From contig NC_040032.1 of the NCBI RefSeq assembly GCF_000972845.2, forward strand, positions 12,036,002 to 12,100,001: 64,000 nucleotides of DNA, in the 5' to 3' direction. This stretch comes from Larimichthys crocea (Eukaryota; Chordata; Actinopteri; Sciaenidae). Made by a program: the position numbers and the translations under genes. How positions within the stretch are numbered: the stretch's first letter is position 1; each line of letters begins with the position of its first letter. Below, piece by piece: positions 1 to 12,075 of this stretch. The notes beneath the pieces were generated by a model. That model worked only from the letters and a program-made list of their open reading frames with translations, ran no database searches and had not been told where the DNA came from.

Positions 1-274
1 CTGACGACCGAGCAAAGTCCAGGCAGGCAGCACAACACAACTGCTGTTACAGCTAATGAAAGTGTAAACTATACCCGAGAGCACCAGAAGGTGCTATTCA
101 GCTACATATTAGACATTTAGTAGCCTGTATGCAAAAAAAAATGTAACTTTACCAATTAAATGTATAATGTGTAACCCCTCAGGGCTTCTACATCACAAAT
201 GCTGCAGGTTATGTCAAGTCTGCAACAGACAACTAATATTTGCAATTATTTTGCATGTTTCACACAGCAATAGT

Positions 275-416
275 TCAGTTTTTTCTGTTTTTATCGTCAA
301 ATGAACCAGGTGTCCTTTACAGTACGAAGGAAATGATTTTATTTAAGTTTGCAAGAGACTAACAGATTTAAAGACGAGGCTCGAGAGTCGAGTTAACGAC
401 CGTTAGTTTGAAATTT
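275..416 (+). repeat. Arm 1 of a dispersed inverted repeat flanking the SERPINH1 fragment
   Basis: This stretch reappears as its reverse complement at 4310-4448, with only a few mismatches or indels over about 140 bases. Both copies run through the segment containing GAGGCTCGAGAGTCGAG and end at the hairpin motif AACGACCGTTA. The two arms are about 3.9 kb apart, and arm 2 begins directly after an assembly gap. It is probably a transposable-element end; I do not recognise the family. Confidence 0.7.
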
Positions 417-508
417 AAAATTAACGGTCGTTTATCTTTTTTTTTTTTTGTAATTTCGAATTAACGGTCGTTTTTTTTTTTTTTGAAATTTCAAATTAAC
501 GGTCGTTC
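396..508. repeat. Hairpin and tandem AATTAACGGTCGTT repeat
   Basis: AACGACCGTTA and its reverse complement TAACGGTCGTT lie a few bases apart around 399-432 and can pair as a hairpin. TAACGGTCGTT then recurs twice more after T-rich spacers of about 12-15 bases, each time preceded by a GAAATTT-like segment. The pattern suggests a terminal or subterminal region of a non-autonomous DNA element. Confidence 0.6.
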
Positions 509-2992
509 AGGCTAGGAAGGAGAGGGAGATGAGGAGGTTACAATCTGCAACTACACTGCTAGATAACACTAATCCTACACATTGGTGCTTAAATTTAAGT
601 ATTTTCAACCTAAATTTACCATATGTGCCACTGAATGGTTAAAGGAACTTGAATGCCATTAAAACGTCATTTCAAATACACTTTTATGTTTCTCGTTGCA
701 AGAGCATTCAGTTAAATTTGCAGCCTCACCACCATTAAATCCTACACACTGGGCCTGTACATTTAGATATTTGCCCCAGTGACATTCAATATGCTATATT
801 AGTGCATTAGCTACTCAAACCAATTATAAACTCTCTAAAAAAACTTAAATATGATAAAAAGCTGATAATGTATTACCAATATACCTGAAATATATATATA
901 TAAAAGAACAGTGTTATATAAAGAGATTCACCATGACATTAGGTCATATCACCAGTGCCCCAAAAAGCAACCCTGCATAAAAAATACAGACACAAAAGAA
1001 AAAGAAGACTACTTAAATTGTTCCGTGTACATTACAGTATCTTGCAACCAATAATGAAAACTTCACTTCGTTTATTGCCTTATGCTTCTCATGCAGCTCG
1101 GGCAAAAGGAGGAAACAAGACGAAAAACAACCAACGTAAAGTCAGGATCATGACTCAAGCAAAACGGGATTTGCAGCAGTAGTATCACGATACGAGACAG
1201 AAAAACATCAAAGATATAGTCAGCTAGTTGAATTATGAAAAAGGATGGCTTTTGTGTAAGTGCTGTCTCAGCATTACAACATTACATTACGCTCACATGA
1301 CAGATGACTGAGAGCTGCAAACAGGACTGTGTTTTAAGGAGGTTAGGTACTGTTTCATACCACAGCTCCTTTATTTCTCTACAGCAGGCTATCTCAATTC
1401 TTTGATTAATAGGATCAATGTTTTCGATCTCCGAATGTATTTCTAAAGTACAAAAGGGTCCAAACATTATGTCAATGATTGTTTCCCCTATTTAGATTTT
1501 ATAATCAAATATAACTATTTAGATTGCACATTTTTTATGCAATTCTCAAAAAAAAAATGGTAATGATTGCATGCATTAGTCTCACACAGTCAAAGACGGC
1601 ATATGACATTCGTATTATAAATGTTGTATTTCAGATTATTGTATAAATCATGCAATTTGTTTACTACATGAAAAACAATAACTGTTCTGTAATACACCAG
1701 ATGCTCTCTAGGTGGCATGGTACACTCAGAAAGAGTAGAGATACTCTCATAGTCATCTGCTATTTAATATTGTCATTTGTTAAGTTAATTATATTGTTCT
1801 ATTCTAATTTTCCACCATATAATTAATCATTTTCTCATATGTGACTATTTTGGTATATGTGTTTTCATTGTGAACTTGCAACCATACATGTGAGACGCTG
1901 ATGATGTTGCATTTAGGACTGCTTTGCTCACTGGAGCAGCTGCAGAACTTATCTGGATGTACCCAAATGTTTGTTAAGGTCCAAATAAGAGACGTGTTTA
2001 CAAAATATCGTATACCTCTGTCTCTATCACATTCCCGACTGAAGTAGAGCTGTCCAGGAGGTCACACAGTCACCCTCACTGGAATTTTCTCTGTTGTCAG
2101 CTCTAAAATCCCACTGGAAGCAAGACTTGAACAGACTGCCCAAGGCTAAATTGCTATTGCAAACAGATGAGAAGAGGCAAACAGGTTGAATGAGCCATAG
2201 TCTTGTGGAACACAAAGGAAATGCCAGCACCAGATATCTAAAATAAGGTGTTTTCTTTCACACTTTTATTGCAAATTGTAACCGTCTAAAACAATTTGGA
2301 TTTCAGATAAACTGTCAAACCATGTGCACGCACATTGTTAAGAGATAGATGTTACAAATCAGCCATAATTTGGTTTGTTTGCCGTGTAGACCAGTGCATT
2401 CAGGGTAGAAAAAAACAGCAATGTGCTTGTGATGGAAACAGTGCAAAGGATGGAAAGAAAAGCATGAAGATCCCTGGATTTAACAATTAAAGGTAGCCAT
2501 GTTGGACAAACTAAAACATATTTTGTTAAACTAAAAACAAGCACCATAAATCTCTCCGAACACAAAATCGTTGAGAACCTTTTCAAAGATTGTTAAGACT
2601 TGACCACAGAAAAAAACACAGGTGTTTCTCCACCTCGATTAAATTGTGCATTTACATTTAGGCATTAACCAGGGAAATCATACTTAATGTAAGTCTTCAG
2701 TCCGTAATTGATCTGCCAATACATTTTTAAAAAAGCCACATAGTGATATCAAGTAGTCTTCAGGATAAAAATGAAGGGTGTGCACGATGCTTTGCTCACT
2801 AAAACACAGGACAAAATGTTTAAACACATCTCTTCAGTTGTGAATCGTGGAATGCTGTTGGCATATGGCGTTAAAGGAATGCACTTGTGCGACATCAAAT
2901 GTACATTTCATTTCCTACTTTTCTCAGCATATTGCAGGAGAAAATAACACTCACACACACAGTCAGGCATTTAACTTAAGGTCAACACATGG

Positions 2993-4128
2993 TTACAATT
3001 CATCTCTCATCTTGTCGCCCTTTGGCCTGACATCCTGCCGATAAACAGGATGGGAGTTTGTCTTCTGGTCCTTCACTAGGAAGATGAAAGGATGGTCGGC
3101 GTAGAACAGTTTAGGGTTTTTCAGCTTGTCTGTGCCAAAGATGCTGGTGTCAATTTCATTTCCAGCAGTGTCCCATTCAATGGCAGACGTGGAACACACT
3201 GGACAGGTAGAGGTCCTTCTTTCCAGATATGTTGGACAAGTCAGCTTTGGATTTGTCCACAGCCTCGGTCAGGCCCAACTCTCCGAGGTGTTTCTAAACA
3301 GGAGCGGAAATGGTTCAGTTTATATAAAACAAGCTTTGGGGGAATTTAAGATCATTTTTTAGCTTCTTGCATCTTTTACCTGCAGGTCATGACTGACTTC
3401 CATGCTGACTTTGGGCAGAGACACAGACTACGGCAGTCTGCTGCAGCTTGCCCATCCATGTACCAGCTGCTTCTTGGTCAGCAACTTCTCCAGCCTCTCC
3501 AGACTTTCCACATGGTGGGGCATGAGAACACCACAGTGGACTTCTTATGAGCCAGAGGCATGCCAGGATGCTCAGCTTATTGGTTTGGTCATCAAAGAAA
3601 CACAGATACCTGAGGAAACACATGAAATCTATTCACATTGGCAATCTTTGAAAAAAAAACTTCTCCTATAGAGAGGTAGGTTTATCTATAGCTTATTACA
3701 TGAAAACTAACAGCTACAAAACAGCTCTTGTGTAGCAATATTTTCCTGATGTTTAACCCACAATGATCTAGGACTTGTGGAAAAGGGTGTTTTGAAAGGA
3801 CAGTTTCACTTTATATAGTCGATACATTTTATACAAATCCACCACTCATTAATGGAAGGGGTTAATCCATAACCTTAACCCTACCCTAACAATATATCTA
3901 AGCATATTCCCAAAATCTTGATTTATTCCTCTAAGTTTCTATCCATATTAATAGGACGCTCCACCTACCTGTGCGGTGCATCATCGCTACTGACACAGTG
4001 AAGCCAGGGATACCAGAACCACGGTTGTCCACCATCTTATGATGGAACTGCTCGTTCCAGTGAGCTGTGGAGGAAAAAAACATTAATTTTGACAGAATTT
4101 AATGGACTAAGACTGTATATATATATAT

Positions 4129-4172
<44 letters not shown>

Positions 4173-4299
4173 TATATATAGTATAGAAGCTCTATACAGA
4201 CCACGTTGGAAGAACATAGCGTTGATGATCATTGCTCCATCTGCTTTTCTACATCCTTGGTGACCTCAGGCAGCTGTGCCATCAGTAGACTTGGCCGCC
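2993..4299 (-). CDS. serpinh1: SERPINH1 / HSP47, collagen-specific ER chaperone (3' exons only, cut by gap)
   Basis: HSP47 is a non-inhibitory serpin that binds triple-helical procollagen in the ER and releases it in the Golgi. Four minus-strand exons are visible: about 4299-4203 (part), 4064-3969 (containing HHKMVDNRG and AMMHRTG), 3609-3380 (containing [15 protein letters not shown]) and 3293-2993. The last exon reads [13 protein letters not shown], then [12 protein letters not shown] and TAA. The C-terminal RDEL is the ER-retrieval signal diagnostic of HSP47. Small indels shift the frame in every exon. In the last exon an extra C near 3048 and a missing G near 3031 compensate, turning the expected SILFIGR strand into nonsense while the tail stays in frame; this pattern fits sequencing error. 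The 5' exons lie beyond the 10-N gap. Which teleost paralogue (a or b) it is cannot be decided here. Confidence 0.9.
4117..4182. repeat. (TA)n microsatellite in a SERPINH1 intron
   Basis: An almost pure run of TA dinucleotides with single interruptions, between the two most upstream visible SERPINH1 exons. Confidence 0.95.
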
Positions 4300-4309
4300 N
4301 NNNNNNNNN
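4300..4309. other. Assembly gap (10 N)
   Basis: Ten Ns cut the SERPINH1 coding sequence. The DNA after the gap is an inverted copy of 275-416, not more SERPINH1, so the gap joins two contigs and its real size is unknown. Confidence 0.98.
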
Positions 4310-4448
4310 AATTTCAAACTAACGGTCGTTAACTCGACTCTCGAGCCTCGTCTTTAAATCTGTTAGTCTCTTGCAAACTTTAATAAAAACATTTCCTTCG
4401 TGCTGTAAAGGACACCTGGTTCATTTGACGATAAAAACAGAAAAAACT
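4310..4448 (-). repeat. Arm 2 of the inverted repeat flanking SERPINH1
   Basis: Reverse complement of 275-416. The match ends near 4448, where the sequences on the two sides diverge. The contig starts inside this repeat, which is a likely reason for the assembly break. Confidence 0.7.
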
Positions 4449-4544
4449 GGTTTACCAGGAACTATTATCTCAGATTTTAAACGTTGTTAGTGTCAAAGTG
4501 TTCAGCTATGTCAACAGGCAGGTAGGTATGATAACCTTTTACAC

Positions 4545-4850
4545 AGAAAGTTACTGTGCTGTGCAGTTCAAGCACTTGAAAGTGAACAAAGCTATGTGTA
4601 CATACAATATTTGTTTGCTTATTCATCCTCTGCTTTGATTGTAGGATTACATTTTTCACTGTATGTCAGGTGCTGCTGTTGACAATGGTGCAACAGTTAG
4701 TCCAGGGCGTACATTCACGAGACACCATTGTCAACAGCAGTTAAAAATGTAGTCCTACAATCAAAGCATAGGATGAATCAGCTTAAAAAGAGGCGACAGA
4801 TATTGTATGTCCACATAGCCTTGTTCACAGTAACGAGTAACTTTAAAGTA
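4545..4850. repeat. Long palindromic foldback element (MITE-like)
   Basis: The left half (about 4545-4690) and right half (about 4725-4850) are imperfect reverse complements around a centre near 4705. Paired blocks include GACAATGGTG with CACCATTGTC, CTTTGATTGTAGGA with TCCTACAATCAAAG, and ACATACAATAT with ATATTGTATGT. The stem is over 120 bases with a loop of about 35. It has no coding capacity and resembles a foldback or miniature inverted-repeat element. Confidence 0.8.
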
Positions 4851-4854
4851 TTAT

Positions 4855-4950
4855 ATTGATCGGTGGTTCGATCCCCAGCTCCTCCAGTCTGCACGTCTAA
4901 GTGTCCTTGGGCATGATACTGAACCCCAAATTGCGTCAGCTAAATGAATA
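4855..4950 (+). repeat. Fragment of a common teleost interspersed repeat
   Basis: Contains GGTTCGATCCCCAGCTCCTC and then GTGTCCTTGGGCATGATACT followed by GAACCCCAA. This reading is widespread in fish genomes in a non-coding repeat. The GGTTCGATCCC part resembles a tRNA T-arm or B box, but no cloverleaf can be formed, so it is not a tRNA gene. Confidence 0.6.
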
Positions 4951-7218
4951 AATAAATGTATGTATGTATGAGACAGGAGTCAGATCTGAGTGTAGTTAGA
5001 TTAGTTAGATGCTTTTTCATCTTTCAACACTTCATTTTATTGTGCTATTAAAAAAAAAGTCCCGCTGCAATCTATTCGAGTACATTTTCCAAGGCCTGCC
5101 ATCTCCGTTCGTCTCTTAAATATCTCTTAACATTGACATTGGTGTGAACGCAGCTTATCAAGGGCACCGACCGATAAAGCTTTTTGTTTGCACAAATGAC
5201 ACACGCTGCCCCGGCGACACAGTTGTTGTCAGCCGCAGAGGAATCGTCTGGCATTTAAACAGTGATTCAGGTTACAATGGCTGGAATGTGTGCATTGTTC
5301 ATGTGGAAAAGAGACACCGGCATGATTTTAATCCTCGTTTGATTTGTGCTTTTGTGCACGAGTTGTCTTTTAAAACAGCATCAGCACATGGTGATAGAAG
5401 AAGGAAGGTCACAGGGAATCTATCGCAGAGAGAGGACAGGCATCTCATAACAGTCTGATGTTTCCAGTTGGCATTGAAACATGAAAAACAAAGTCAAACG
5501 CTTGTTGTATTCTTGGCGGGTGTGCATTTATTATCAGTAACCAAAGTCCATGCACATTTTAAAATGGTCACTCCTCAAACACCTTGGCTTGTATCAGACA
5601 TATAGACAGAACAGAAAGTGTCATGTTGATGGTGAAAATACTAGTAAGCATTCTTAGTTGCTCAACATCCTGATTAGACTGATTGTCTATCACCACACCC
5701 AGAAAGAGGAACGTTACACACTGGTACTGTTTTTTCAGGTTCTGTACAAGCCTGAAGATGTTAAGGAAACACTTGTAGTAAATAGCTGAGGGGAAAACAG
5801 AAAAACACTGGGTAAACACCAACAACTGTTGGCCGCTCTTATAGATAAGACTTTCCTGTTTTGCATACAGTTTGCAACATAGTTTCAACAATCAGATTAT
5901 TTTCTTACAAATGAGTGAAAATGACAAACAAAATAACATAATGATAACAATTAACAATTATTTTATTATCAGTTAATCTGCTTATTGTTTTCCTGGTTAA
6001 TGCTTTGCTCTATATAGCGGGTGCAAGAGCTCCATCTACAGATCCATTAAAAGTGAATTAATTGTTCTGTCGGTTAGTCTTTGGTGTAGTTTATTACACT
6101 GTAGTCTCTCTTTCTCTTGCTCTCTGCACACACACAAACCCACACACAGCAAAGTTAGCGGACCATAGAGGCGACAAGTGAACGAGATGAAGGGAAGATA
6201 ACTCGGATATTACTCAAGTCGACAACATGTGTGCTTGTTATTGTACAAGTGCAATAAACCTCCCTGATTACTTACTTACTTAGTTACATACTTGTTCAAC
6301 AAGCATAAACATGCAGGAGGTGATATTTTAATCTCCTCTGATATCTCACTATTTGCTAAAAATGTAGCTGCCGGCTGAGACAGACCGGCCTCTCCTCTGC
6401 GTACATACCTGCGGGCAGGTAATCACATGAGAGGACAAGATGATTGACAGGTACCAACTGACGTCTGCGTTCTTCATTCTTTCTAAACTTCACTTACTCG
6501 CTGATGTCAGGAATATTATTTATGTTACTGACATTTTAGAGTTGTTTCCACCGAAATATTATTAAGCTATTAAGTATAATAGTATATAACATTACTACTG
6601 CTGCCCTAAAAACAACATTTAGTTTTATTTAAAATATAAATACATTTGTTTTGAATTCAATCTTCAATTCAGTCGCACAATATCCCTTTAATATAGTATA
6701 AAATAGTCCCTTTAATATTCACTTTACTATAAAGGAAGCAGCAAATTTGTATATCTAAGAATCTGAACAATCAAGTTTTTGTAATTTTTGCTCGAAGAAC
6801 GACGTAAATGATTCGCAGATCAGCTGATGATTATCAAAATGCTTGTGTCATTAGATGAATCGATTACTCGGCTAATCGTTTCAGCTCTAAAAACACTAAA
6901 AATGTGGTGCTAAAGTGCATCCATTGTCTAAATATCAGCATGTTTATCTACCTGTACCGGATGCACAATAATTTAAGCATTTCAGTGCTGTGAATTCTAA
7001 TAGTGCGTGTACCGTGGCAGCAAACAGCCCCAAAAGTGTGTGCATGAAGTCCTAATGCAGTGATCAGGTTTCTGTAATAAGATAGTGTTGATGCTGTTAT
7101 GATGATCGCAAGATGTAAACCAGGCTGAACTCTCACTGCTGTCCTATCACCCAATCTCAGAGGTGTTCAAATATTGCACAGGTAATGTTCTAACCTGTCT
7201 GTTTGTCTTTTTGCACAG
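4951..7218. other. Intergenic DNA or ACER3 first intron, no gene recognised
   Basis: No exon could be assigned. The first coding exon of ACER3 was looked for and not found. The longest open frame (5144-5458, plus) shows no family resemblance. Around 6840-6885 a short stretch with CGATTACTCGGCTAATCG and TTTCAGCTCTAA resembles a degraded fish interspersed repeat. A GC-richer island at 6365-6480 holds no recognisable gene. Confidence 0.4.
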
Positions 7219-10200
7219 GGAACACTGTCAGCAACCTGATTATGATTCTTCCTCCCATTTGTGGGGCCATACTGACGTTTCGTGATGGACTTGAGTTTCG
7301 CTACGTCTGCTCCTTCCTCGGACTGGCAGGTTCGGACAATACTGAAGCAACACTTCAATCATCAATCAATCATATTTTGCACCAATGTCCTGACTTACCA
7401 TTTACTGTTCTGTGCTGTTGTTTTGTGTGTGTCGCCCAGCTGTTGGTGTTGGTTCCTGGTGCTTCCACATGACGTTGCTATATGAGATGCAGGTGGGCTA
7501 CAGTGCTACATTTAAATCTTAATATGTCAGCAAAAAGTGCATGCAGAGTAAATTCTTGCTGAAACTGCATGGATCAGACTCATTCTTGCCTTGGAAAATA
7601 TGTGTAATTGAAATATGAGGTCAACTCCTGGCTGCTTGATATGATAAATTATGCTGAAACGATGTAATCCGATAGTGATGCATTTTGTGTTTTCTCTGTG
7701 TTTTCATTTGCAGCTACTGGACGAGTTACCAATGATTTACAGCACATGCGTCTTTGTCTACTGTCTGTAAGTGGCTCAATCTTTTGGACTTAATGCCATT
7801 GAAGCACTTGAGACTGACGCTCACTGAGAACATATTTAATGTAATTGTGGTTGGAAAATGAGCAGTGAATCTGATAATTTGATCCATTCTGAGAAAGGAC
7901 AGAGTGTCATCTTGTTGCTGTAGAGTGTACTGTATGTAATGGAACTATTGATTCCAAACTGGACTCGAGTATCTCTTTCCACCCTCAATATTTCAGAGCT
8001 TGTGGTGAAAGTGGTTCCCAGTTGGTCGCTACCCGAGGTGTGGCTTAATGTGCCAGCAGTGTTGCTGTCTAACGCGCACAGCCATTGTCCTTGGTGGAAT
8101 CTGATCGCAGGACATAGACAGATGTACTTCAACTGCAGCTATTTCTTTGTTTGTGTGTTTGTAAGTGGCACACTGCCATGTGGCATTCTTCACTTTGAGC
8201 TTCCACATGTTGAAAGTATGTGGAGTGAATAGTGCCACCACATATTTTCCTCTTAGATTTCGCAAGTAAAACTCAAGGAAACTCAGAAAATGCCTGTTTG
8301 AAGCACGAGCAACCTTGTCCCCTCTATCGCCAACTTATTATTCAAGCTCCAGGCATACAGCTGCGGCAGTCCAGGGATAGCTGGTTAACTAACACAAGCT
8401 ATTATAGCTTTGTACCTGCAGTGAAATGGTTCTCCATCAACTGGGGCAGCATATTCCAATCGTTGGGAAGTGTTTCAAACACAGTGAGAGGAGAGGTGGG
8501 TGGTTAGGCCATGACATCCTGAAATGTTAGAGGTGGACAAGTATCCCTGAACTTTAAAGGGAAAGGTGTTTTCCATGAAGGCAGCCCATGTTCAGCCTAC
8601 CAGGAACTACCAGAGGGTTGTTGGTCTCAAACACACTCCCTACCTGAGCCCAGCTGTCCTTCAATTGGATTTTGGAGATCACTCTTGCAACTTGATCCAT
8701 TGTAATGGAACAAACAGTGAAGCGAAAATGGCTTCCTCTCAAATCGACATTCTTGTCAGTAACAGTGTCAGCTAAAGGAATTTGAGCTTCGTGCCTTTCT
8801 GTGAATAAAGAGTGCTACTGCTTCCTGTGGGCTGATGAACTTTACAGTCACTGTTGTCCCCGTCAAGGTCTTAACAGAGTACCTTCTTTGGACATGTTCC
8901 CATAGAGCATCAGAACAACTGTTTGTCTGTTGTCTTGCCAGACAATGCTATCTATTTGGGTTGTGGATGTAATGCAAGAGTGATATAAGAGGGCAGGTCA
9001 GTCTCGGGAGGGGTGCAAGCACATTGTACATGGAGCCTCATGGCTTTACCGTAAGGTGCTCCTCTATCTGAGATTTGTGTGATGGCCTCCTTTGATGTCC
9101 ACTTTTATCAGGTAACACTGCAAACAGCCAGCTTTACATTTGGTGAATGCATGCTGCACATGGCTCATATAATGCCTGTTCGACAAACAAGAATTGACCG
9201 TAGCTCTGTTTTGTCATTTTCCTCCAGAGCCTTGCAACTTTGGAGACTAACCTACCACCCATTTCTACCAGACTTCTGGCAAGGCTAGCTAAGCCTTGTA
9301 TCTAGGCCATGGATGTGCACATAGTGTGTATTTGGAAATAGTTCCTACATCCAAGGACATGAGCATTCCTGCAGGCGCAGCTGGGTTGGCTCCCTCCCTG
9401 TGTGACAGTGCTCATGCATGGAATATGTGCACATGATAAAGAATGAGAGGTTACATGTTTAACTCACTCTCTGTGTGGAGAGACTATTTCTAATGAAGGT
9501 TAACCAGAGAGGCCATTAACACGTGGCTCTTGCATAACTGGGTGTTGTCAATCAGTGGTCACCGTAAGTGTGTGAACAGTATCCACGTCAGATACCACTG
9601 TGGGGGTCAGTCCATAATACATGGAATATGTAGGGTGGAGAGATCCTGCTCTCTATTCTCAGTCTCATTTATTTGTTTGTTTTTTTTTTCAGATATGAAT
9701 GCTTCAAACAAGAGAACAACATCAGCTTCATTCCTATTGCATTATTATTAATCTTCAGTGTCTCAGTCACTGTGGTGAGTATCCACTTTCACTGTAACAG
9801 TACTTTGAACCATTCTGTGAATGAGGCATAACATAAGAGCATATCGTCTTAAGTAGTGTCTCTGTTTATTCTTGCAGGTATACTTACAATGGAAGGAGCC
9901 AGTTTTTCACCAGGTAAGGGTGTGCTCTGCAGAACGCTCACCTTCCTCAGACTGCTCATTGTTTGCCGTTAGGGCTCGGTGTGCCTTAAGTCATTTTTAT
10001 CTTGTGTAAACATTGTGCTGGCCACCAAAGTATGCTGCACTTTACAGTTTACATGCTTGTTGGTAAAGATAATGTAGCTTTTATTATCAAAGCAACATTT
10101 AACAGTACTTTACTATTTGTTTTGTCATAAAGTCAGAGCCGAATCGCCGACTGTAGAACTTAGGACTAGGAGTACTAATATCATAACCCCAACCATGATG

Positions 10201-12075
10201 ATAAGCACAGATACCTCTGTTTGTCTGTACCTGCGTAGAGTCTCACACCTTGTTTGTGTTGCTGTACAACAGTAAAGGACAATGTGACAAAGCTGCCTGT
10301 TTACTCTTTAGAGCTGACTTTGTTTACTCATCACACAGCCTTATGGCGGTTCATAATGAGACGGTTAGAGAATAAACTGAATGCGTCCGTCCCTTCGTGT
10401 TTGACATAATTTTCAGGACAGGTGATGGTGTCTGACTTAGTGCCCTAAAGCCTTACATACTTGTCACAGGAGATCGTACCCAGACAACTTTGTGTCTATT
10501 TAGAAGACTATGCTAATTATTTATGTTCGCATTGGCTGGAATTCAGCATGTGAAACACTAGATGATTTTTTTTATCTGTCTGCCCCACAAACTCTTCGCT
10601 GTTTCAAAGCTGAATAAATAATTGTGTCTTCTTCTAGGTCATGTATGGTGCTCTAGTAGCTTGCCTAGTGATGCGATCTATCTTCATTGTTACATGGTGA
10701 GTTTGCCAAGATGACCAATATATACATAACATATCAAAGGAACGGTTACTCATTAATATGCAACGATTAACACCTTTGAATTGTTTTTGTTTAGGGTGTA
10801 CCCGTGGCTCAGACCGCTGTGTTACACCTCCTTAGGAGTCTTTCTGTTCGGGTTCCTACTGTGGAACATTGACAATATCTTCTGTGACACGATAAGGTGA
10901 GTTTTTGTCATAGATAGCGTCTTGTTATTATTTATTAACTTCATGTTTTAAGTCATTTTTTTAAATTCTGAGACTAAAGTTAATTATGTTCCTTTTTAAC
11001 AGCAGTAGTTTGGACACCAACACTCTATGAAATTAACGTTTCTGTGACATCACAGCATTAATATAATTGTATAAATATATAAAGACAAGTCAGGCAGTCT
11101 CCAAATAACACGACACTTTGTGAAGGACACAACATCTGATTTCCAAGAACAGTTTGAAATGTTGACTCATCAGACCACAGCACTCTTGAACTCAGAGAAG
11201 TTGACAGTGTTTCTGGATGTCGTTGATATCTGCCTTTCTTTTTGGATGGTACAGTCTTAACTTGAATTTGTAGATTAGACAAGCTGTGTGTAATTAATAT
11301 CCTTTATTCAATAATGTCAGTTATTCAGTTAATGCAGTGCTGTTTGAGAGGTCGAAGGTCAGAGACTCAGTGTTGATTTTAGGCCTTGCCCCTTACCTGC
11401 AGGCATTTCTTTGGATTCTCAGTTTCTTTTAATGATTGTAGGTGGTGAAATCTAAAGATATTAGATGTTAGAAGTTTGAAATGTATCCTTGTCTTTGTAC
11501 TACATTCAGTTGAACACAGGTTGAAAAGGATTTGTAAATCACAGCATAGAAAACATTTATAAAGTGATAATCTTTTACCATTTACTCTTTCTGCCATCCT
11601 CTTCTGGAGAATCTCATACTGTAGGCGATACAGTTTTCATTTTGTTGTTGATTTAAGTGACTCAGTTAACAGCTTTTCTGTTCTCACAGAGCCAGTAGAC
11701 AAACACTTCCCCCTGGTGTTGGAGTAGTAACACAGTTCCATGCCTGGTGGCACATCTTTACAGGCCTTGGCTCCTACCTGCACATACTTCTCAGGTAAGC
11801 TCCCAGGAACAGGAGCCAGCTGCAGTGTGTTCTTTCGTGGTGACACGTGTTCATTTGTATTAAAATCTAATGTCCATTTTCTTCTAGCTTGCAGATCAGA
11901 GCAACCTACCTCAAGTACAGACCAAAAGTAAAGGTATGCCCAGCGCTGTGCCTTTGTTTAAATGATCATTCATTATTTTATGACTTTCATTCATTTCTTT
12001 ATTTGTGCCGGCTTTGTTCAGTTTCTCTGTGGAGTTTGGCCCACGCTGCACATCGAACCGCAGAAGACAAGCTGA
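7219..12075 (+). CDS. acer3: ACER3, alkaline ceramidase 3 (exons 2-11; first exon not found)
   Basis: ACER3 is a seven-pass ER/Golgi membrane hydrolase that splits ceramides (in mammals, preferably unsaturated long-chain ceramide and phytoceramide) into sphingosine and fatty acid. Ten exons join in frame: 7219-7329, 7440-7492, 7714-7766, 9693-9774, 9878-9913, 10638-10696, 10795-10896, 11690-11794, 11888-11933 and 12022-12075 (TGA). The ceramidase-family site is complete: Ser and His in GSWCFHM, Asp in LLDELPMIY, and the two zinc histidines in FHAWWHI. Other hallmarks are NTVSNLIMI, EPVFHQVMYG, VTWVYPWLRPL and LLWNIDNIFC. All introns are GT-AG. The gene starts here with GG, completing a Trp codon split by the intron, as in vertebrate ACER3. 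About 35 N-terminal residues are missing from the window, probably in an upstream exon lost to a gap or too diverged to see. Two residues in exon 2 (Cys where Phe/Tyr is usual) may be sequence error. Confidence 0.93.
11060..11590 (-). repeat. Degraded teleost DNA-transposon-type repeat in ACER3 intron 8
   Basis: Segments such as GACTCATCAGACCACAGCAC and CATTCAGTTGAACACAGGTT followed by GATTTGTAAATCA are typical of an abundant non-autonomous repeat in fish genomes. On the minus strand a short frame reads LWSDESTFQ, similar to the WSDES motif of Tc1/mariner transposases, but there is no longer reading frame. Family assignment is from memory and uncertain. Confidence 0.45.

Larger units (their letters stand above)
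1..2992. other. Intergenic DNA downstream of SERPINH1 (repeat at 275-508, probable 3' UTR near the gene)
   Basis: No convincing coding region is seen here on either strand; the open frames are short and do not resemble known proteins. The part next to SERPINH1 is probably its 3' UTR on the minus strand: a poly(A) signal in minus orientation (AATAAA, complement at 2265-2270) would end a UTR of about 720 bases. The rest is AT-rich, apart from the inverted-repeat element listed separately. Confidence 0.4.

Noticed and set aside
4868..4890. tRNA-like GGTTCGATCCC sequence
   Set aside because: Matches only a T-arm/B box; no acceptor, D or anticodon arms can be formed, and the context is a known type of dispersed repeat.
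5144..5458. 104-codon open frame near the ACER3 upstream region
   Set aside because: No recognisable domain, no splice context, no paralogue in the window; length is compatible with chance.
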